DNA of 64,000 nt, from NCBI GenBank assembly GCA_036245805.1, contig BTRK01000003.1, positions 17,896,464-17,960,463 on the forward strand. Reading direction: 5' to 3'. The notes beneath the pieces are model-generated. The model was not told the DNA's origin. It searched no databases and saw nothing but the letters and a program-made list of their open reading frames with translations. Below, in pieces: positions 58,401-64,000 of the stretch. Position numbers and translations under genes: made by a program. Position 1 is the stretch's first letter, and each line of letters starts with the position of its first letter. The stretch is from Pristionchus mayeri. Taxonomy: Eukaryota > Nematoda > Chromadorea > Rhabditida > Neodiplogasteridae.

Positions 58401-61400
58401 TGCATAACCCGTCCGCCATGTTCTTATGGGGAAACCTTGAAACACCAATTTTCTAATCGGTCCAACAGTGAAAAAAAATCCCCTGTGAACAAATTATCCT
58501 TTGTTCTAACCGATAATGACTCTCTATACTTCCCCATACTCTCTCATTGTCCGGGAATCGATAGAGCAAGGGAGTGCAATCATTCTCTCCCCTTACCTGT
58601 CTCGCTGCACCGTGCCTCATCTCGACCTGCGGCAACTCGATGAAGCCCATCCCGATTTGGACCTGCAACGTGCGTGTTTCACCCAGGATTCATCCCATAG
58701 ACTCTTCGGGAGCGTTGATAGATGATCTTCTTTGCCTCCAATATAAAATCACACGAGTTTCAGGGAGGTCTCATCGCTTGTCAGAAACACTAGTGCGTCG
58801 TTGATGGACTTAGGCAATTCCACTGAATCAATCGCAAACCTTGTACAATCGCTTCCTCTCGGGCACGAAATTCTCGGGAACATGCTCAACGATCGGCTCG
58901 TCTGGTTTGGACGGAGAACCTGCACACACATCTCTATTTTTATCATTACTGCCGCAATCCATATGACTGGTACAGTAATCGATCAATCAATAAATCGATA
59001 ATTTCCTCACCACTGAGTGCCATCCAGAACTCCTCGGGCGTTCTCAGCTCATTGCACGTCTCCAGCTCCGATTTGTTCTTTCGATCGTTGCGATTTAGTC
59101 GCTCGGCGAAGAGACGCGCCTTCGTTGAGACTGTGATCTGAGAAGGGAAGGTTTTCACAGTTGTTGTTATTTTTGTTTTTGCTGTGATAGCTATGCATCA
59201 ACGGTCATGGGCAACACAATTTTACAGTTCAGAAGAAATGTCAAAAATATTTTTTGGGAGCTGAGAGAAGGCACTCGTATTGCAAAAACTGCCCACCACC
59301 TGATCTCACGAAAATTCGGAAGCATGAAACAACATTGTACATTTCAAAATAATGGTCGATTTTTTTGTTTATTTCTTTGCCAACAAACATCTTCAAAAAT
59401 AAACATCAGCTCACCCTGGCCTTTCTTCCCGTCCATATCCACATCACATCAGTAGTGTCGAGGAGGAATACGAAGTTGGGATCGAGTGACTCGGCGCTCA
59501 CTGGCACTGGCTCCATCTCCACCGCATTTCCGTTCACGTGGCAGCGGTACAATCTGAGGCAAGTATATCGATTTATTGAAGATCACAAACTTTCATCCGT
59601 CGCTGTTAGCTATATTTTCTTCTAATTTTATCTTTTTGATCATCATCAAAGAAACGATTTGTCAGTCAGTCGTCTCCACCATCTCAATTGGCCTAGTGCA
59701 CGTGAAAAAAATTTCACTAGGAAAACTAGACATTTAGTGCCCCAGACTTCACGTTCACCACATTCAGCGAAGATAACGTAATCGAGACAGTCATAGCCTA
59801 TCCCCCTACAGTAATCACGATTATTCTACCGTACCCCATCATACACCTACAGTACTCCTACCGTACCTCGTGACGGGCGCCTGCTTCTCGACGGTGAAGA
59901 ATCCGGTGGCGGTTCTCGCTCCCTCGATGTACACGATCTCCTCTCCGAACAGCTCGAGGAACTCGTCCGACTCCTCGTTCTGCTCCTCACGAATAGTCCT
60001 CAACGGTGTTAATTAATAACTAATTAAGCTATCAGCGACCAATATTATTTGCACTGGAAAGTATTAGTGCACAAGTGCACTCGAAATATTTTACATAAAT
60101 TCAATTGAACAAACAGTCACATTCTAGTTCCCCGAACAGCAGATATATCCTATGTGTCGCCCGATTTCAATAAAGTCAGTTTCCTTCGTATAGACAAAAA
60201 AAATACTTTTCGATCACAAGCCAACCTCCGATTACCATAATTAACTTAAGATGAGGCGTACAATCGAGACAGAGTGTGAGTGTTCTCTCCCCTGCTCACC
60301 TGCAGCTGGCATTCAGATGGTTCCTCAGTCCGACGGCATGCACGGCGGCGCACATTCCTTTGTCCAGGGTGGCCTTCTCCCCAAGCCAGAAGTAGATCGA
60401 GTGAGTGAGCGAACCGGATGGCTCCTGGGATGGATAACGAACGATTAGAAATCATTGAGTGAACAAGAAAAAATGTCGGAGCAATAAAATATTCCTCAAA
60501 CAATCAAAATTTAAATGTATGATGTTATTGAACATTGTGGTTTCATTAGCGCAACAATATCTAACCAGTTCAAGTTGGAACAATAATTCTGATGTGCTTA
60601 TTCTACTTCAATAATTCCAAATCGCCTACTTTATACGTTTCTTTCACATTATCTCTATCCTCCGATCCAATCGAGAACGAAGAGATCACCCGCCCCCTCA
60701 TATCTTGCCTTACTTTCCCGATTTGGAATAATTTCACATGCTCAAATTCAAAAATATAAGAAAATACAAGTAAACATTTGACAACTACAGTTATGTTTCA
60801 CCCATCTTGCCTAGCCCTTTCCAATCTATCTCGAACAATGCTGATTCTTTTAATTTGCGAATATCCCCATTGATTACCTGCACGGTCCTGAGCACTAGAT
60901 AGGCGTCAGCATCGTAGAACTGCCCATGGAAGGCCTCGTCCATCAGCGAGGGGTAGAAGTTCTCGATCTCCCACACCCAGATGCCCTCCTCGTTGCCCAC
61001 CTGCGAGCAAGCGTACTGTTGGGGTGGTAACACGCGATATACGAAGTACATGGAACATCAACTGCGGCATAATTCTCCGCATAATATTGATTTAAAAAAT
61101 CGGTACTTCTTGGTTTATGGCCACCCCCCTTCTTCCTCATCCTTGCAACTCATTTCTAGGCGTTGCTCATGATTTTCGGCAGCTCAACCCCTCAATGATG
61201 GGAAGGGATGGAAATGAGAGGGGGTAGCCATCAACCGAAGAAGTGCCAAATAATCAAAGTGTATTGGAAAATGTAATTTCACAATAACTTAAAAACCGCT
61301 CACCTCGTCCTCGAAGATGTCCTTGTAGTCAATCTGACGACGACGACGATCGATGTCCGTCTGAAGAAAGATCAATATTTTGGATCGAAATCGGAATCCT

Positions 61401-63092
61401 TTGATCGATTGAATACGCATTTGAAAAATGAGTGGAAGTTGAATAGTTTGAAACAAGCATTGCGTGATCAATCAGTGCACACCCACTTCCAACGGAGGTA
61501 CACTATCCGTGAGACCACGAAGCACCCACGCAAAATTCATAAAGTACTGGTGGGATATCAAACTCCCATTGAGAAATTGCGCCATTATCACAGATGTAAC
61601 GCCCAAATATGTATTTTTTTTCAATACCCTCCCTGATAGCACGCCAAGCTAAACTATACTGCTCCTATCAGAATTTCACAATAAATGAACGAATTATTGA
61701 TTGATCGATCGATTGATATGCCCACTGACTCTCCAATTGGCAGCTGGCTTGATCATCGCTGCCTCTTCGTTCTCCTTCTCCTCGACGATCTGCGAACCCG
61801 TCCCCGCGATCTTCGACATGCCCTGAAAGACGATGTTTGTAGCTCAAACTCACCTTGTTCTTGATTTAGATGAAGCTAATTCGTGTATGCACACAACGTT
61901 CCACAATCAGATCTTAGTAACAAGTTATTTTTCCCATATATGGCGAAACCCAAATATCGATGAAAGAGATAACCATGATGAGCAAATAAAATTTCGAAAG
62001 AGATACCACTATACACATCCAACAAATATTTACAATTTGGTGTTATCACTCTCATAACCAGATTCCCTGCCTTACCTGGATGACCTTCGAGGCACCCGAT
62101 TCATCTGCCTGAGTCCGCCGACGGCGGATGAAGTCCTTGCGACGAGCCACCGGGTCCTGCGATTGACCTCATTCAGATGATGACGGATGTAAGGAATACC
62201 TAATCACCGAATTTAGGAAAAATAGCTACTATTTTTAATAAAACACCCCCCTCTCACGATCTCTCCACCTACCTGCTCCAGTATATACACTTGCGGAAAC
62301 TCGAAAGTGCCTTGGATGCACGCACTCCATGGCAGCATTATTACCGTGCGCTATCGCACGTTTCGAAAGAGGAAGAGGGAGGGAAGGTTCCAGGAGGGAA
62401 CACCCCAAAGTGAGTAATGGCCCACTCTCCCCATTTCCAACACTCTCTCGTCGGGACAGACAACTAGCGAGATCATTGCTTCGCCACTCCTTCGTTCGAC
62501 GCATTCCCCACCCATGATTCACGCGACCTTCCCCCTCCCTCTTTCCAGAATTGCGCCTCGACCGGGAGGGTTCACAGGAAGGGGAATGGATACCCAGATG
62601 GAGAAGTTATCGACCGCCTCTCAATTCGCTATTTACTTTTTTATTATTATGAGCATGGCCATCTACTAGCGCTACTAGGGAAACTCGAGAAAATTAGCTC
62701 TTTCAGTAGCACGAAGCTCCCGGGTAACTTTATAACGCAAAGCGAATATAAAAAGCGAGAAATATCTCACCTTGGTGCTGGAACTCTGCATGGATGAGAC
62801 GGAGGAGCAGGGCGACTGACCCGCTAGGCGCATCTGAGATGCACAAGTTACTCTTATGACTGAGGTTCCACATACTTAGATTCATTTCTTTTTCTGTCGA
62901 AAAATAACTCGAACGAGATAAGAATGACTAACGTTTCACTAGCAACGTTTCACTTTTGTAAAGCTATATTTTCAATTGATTGACCAGTTAATCAAAATTC
63001 TCACCTGATTGGCCAGTGAGAAGTCGATGTTGTAGAAGTTGAGTGCCTTCCGCTTCTCGCTCGGCTTCGGAGGCATTACGAGATCGTCGTTT
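52440..63092 (-). CDS. fli-1: Flightless I homologue, gelsolin half (5' end off window)
   Basis: Flightless I is an actin-binding protein with N-terminal leucine-rich repeats and six gelsolin repeats. About 29 exons are in the window, from 63092 to the stop at 52440. The first exon here encodes [15 protein letters not shown], the conserved linker just after the leucine-rich repeats. Then follow [20 protein letters not shown] (repeat 1), [180 protein letters not shown] and the end CFHAWGKH. An acidic DDDR insert precedes one repeat, as in other family members. The leucine-rich repeats must lie beyond 63.1 kb, off window. A 1.4-kb intron at about 54800-56225 holds nothing recognised. Confidence 0.95.
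52660..52741. mobile_element. Short palindromic MITE, copy 5
   Basis: The inverted ends are GATCGGATGAGAACTATGA and TCATAGTTCTCATCCGAC, with 82 bp in total. It lies in the last fli-1 intron. It is the best-preserved member of the family. Confidence 0.75.
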
Positions 63093-64000
63093 CTGAAGAT
63101 TGATTCTAGTTTGAAAATAGGTACGATAGCAAAATCAGAAACGTCAGCATCACCTACATGACCTATCTGAAACTCGATATTGCATTGTCGGTTTTCCTCT
63201 TCAACAAACGAAAAGAAGTGGAAATATCGCATCAACAAAGCATTGATGGCAAAAATAGTGTGTACAGACCGATTCATCGTGCGCGAAGAGTCAGGAATAA
63301 GTGGGAATCAGAAACGCTCTCTCACCTCAAGGGACTCGAAAGATCACATGAACAAAGCTCTGATAATAGTGATAGTCTGATAGTAGGACTACTACATTAG
63401 AAAACGCGCGCAACTCAACCCTAAGTGAGCGCGCTGAAACTCGGCATCACCAGGTCAGTTTTTTTCCTTCATCAAACGAACAAACGGAAATATCACATGC
63501 TCGAAGCTAATGCGATCAGGGCAATCGGAAATGGAGAGAATCGAACAACGGTTTCGAAAGTTGTCGACGAGTTTAGCGCGTCAATACGAGCCGATTGCGA
63601 TGCTTAAGACGAGAGAGCACGCAAAATCAAGAGAGTCAGACAGCTAGAGGGGCCGGTGGGCAGCGCTTTGTACTGTCAAAAACACGCAAGCATTGGCGCA
63701 GCCTGGAGGGTGCTTACAAACGATCGTCTAAACACAGATCACCCTGGTTAGCATCTCTCTCTCTATCTTATGCGCTCTCTAGCTCTTTCTGATGAACAAG
63801 AGACCGTTTTAATTGAGAGTTCTACCAAGTGGTCATGAAGACCGACACAAACAAGAAGTCGCAATGTATGGAGACCATCCTGATCTAAGACTAGGGAGGA
63901 GGCGAGAGAGCGTGTAAACTTGAGAGAGACTAGAGAGAGAAAGGGGGCGTCAGAGAAGACGTGCATGCCGAATATCGAACAGCCGACAATGATTCACACA
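63093..64000. other. Right edge, probably a fli-1 intron
   Basis: I see no exon that would encode leucine-rich repeats. Two GCGAGAGAGC-type motifs occur (63606 and 63902). Because fli-1 needs upstream exons, this is most likely intronic. Confidence 0.45.

Noticed and set aside
1..64000. Bacterial-type systems (defence islands, CRISPR, toxin-antitoxin, operators)
   Set aside because: All genes are intron-rich animal genes; nothing in the window fits a prokaryotic system.

Overview
This is nuclear DNA from a nematode. Nearly every recognisable gene is split into many short exons (about 30-330 bp) with GTGAG/GTACG donors and TTNCAG acceptors, often with introns of only 40-200 bp. The products are animal housekeeping proteins plus worm-typical families (an F-box-like gene, small secreted proteins, a degenerate DHHC protein). 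Dispersed repeats such as GATCAAAGATC and TACCGTA fill the introns. The closest group is probably a rhabditid or diplogastrid worm (Pristionchus-like is a guess); there is nothing bacterial. Gene models were built by hand from reading frames, splice signals and intron phase. Where I list exons, all phases close. Left half (0.4-31.8 kb, all minus strand): five genes in one head-to-tail train read right to left: RFC5 copy B, RFC5 copy A, MED30 (mdt-30), mitochondrial ribosomal protein S17 (mrps-17) and the RNase P/MRP protein POP1 (popl-1). Stop-to-start gaps are 472, 359, 237 and 270 bp, as in a nematode operon. RFC5 is tandemly duplicated together with its 3' flank. Two identical tRNA-Val genes lie in POP1 introns. 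Middle (32.2-37.2 kb, plus strand): a four-helix DHHC-palmitoyltransferase-like protein that lacks the catalytic cysteine, then an unrecognised membrane protein. It is divergent from the RFC5 train across about 400 bp. Right half (38.5-63.1 kb, minus strand): a small secreted acidic protein, a BTB-BACK protein with Lys/Ser-rich tails, a GNAT-type acetyltransferase with a tRNA-Leu in an intron, an F-box-like gene, and fli-1 (flightless I). fli-1 carries its gelsolin repeats here; its leucine-rich N-terminus lies off the right edge. Mobile and repetitive DNA: several long foldback elements (about 0.9-1.25 kb) in introns or intergenic DNA, a mini-Helitron, a family of five short palindromic MITEs, a 41-copy 27-bp minisatellite in an mdt-30 intron, and a segmental duplication of the fli-1 3' flank. 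That duplication supplies a natural empty site for a 1,244-bp foldback transposon. I did not find a clearly new multi-gene system. The most interesting items are the RFC5 duplication inside a probable operon, the DHHC pseudoenzyme, the empty/filled site pair and the unexplained dispersed intron motifs.
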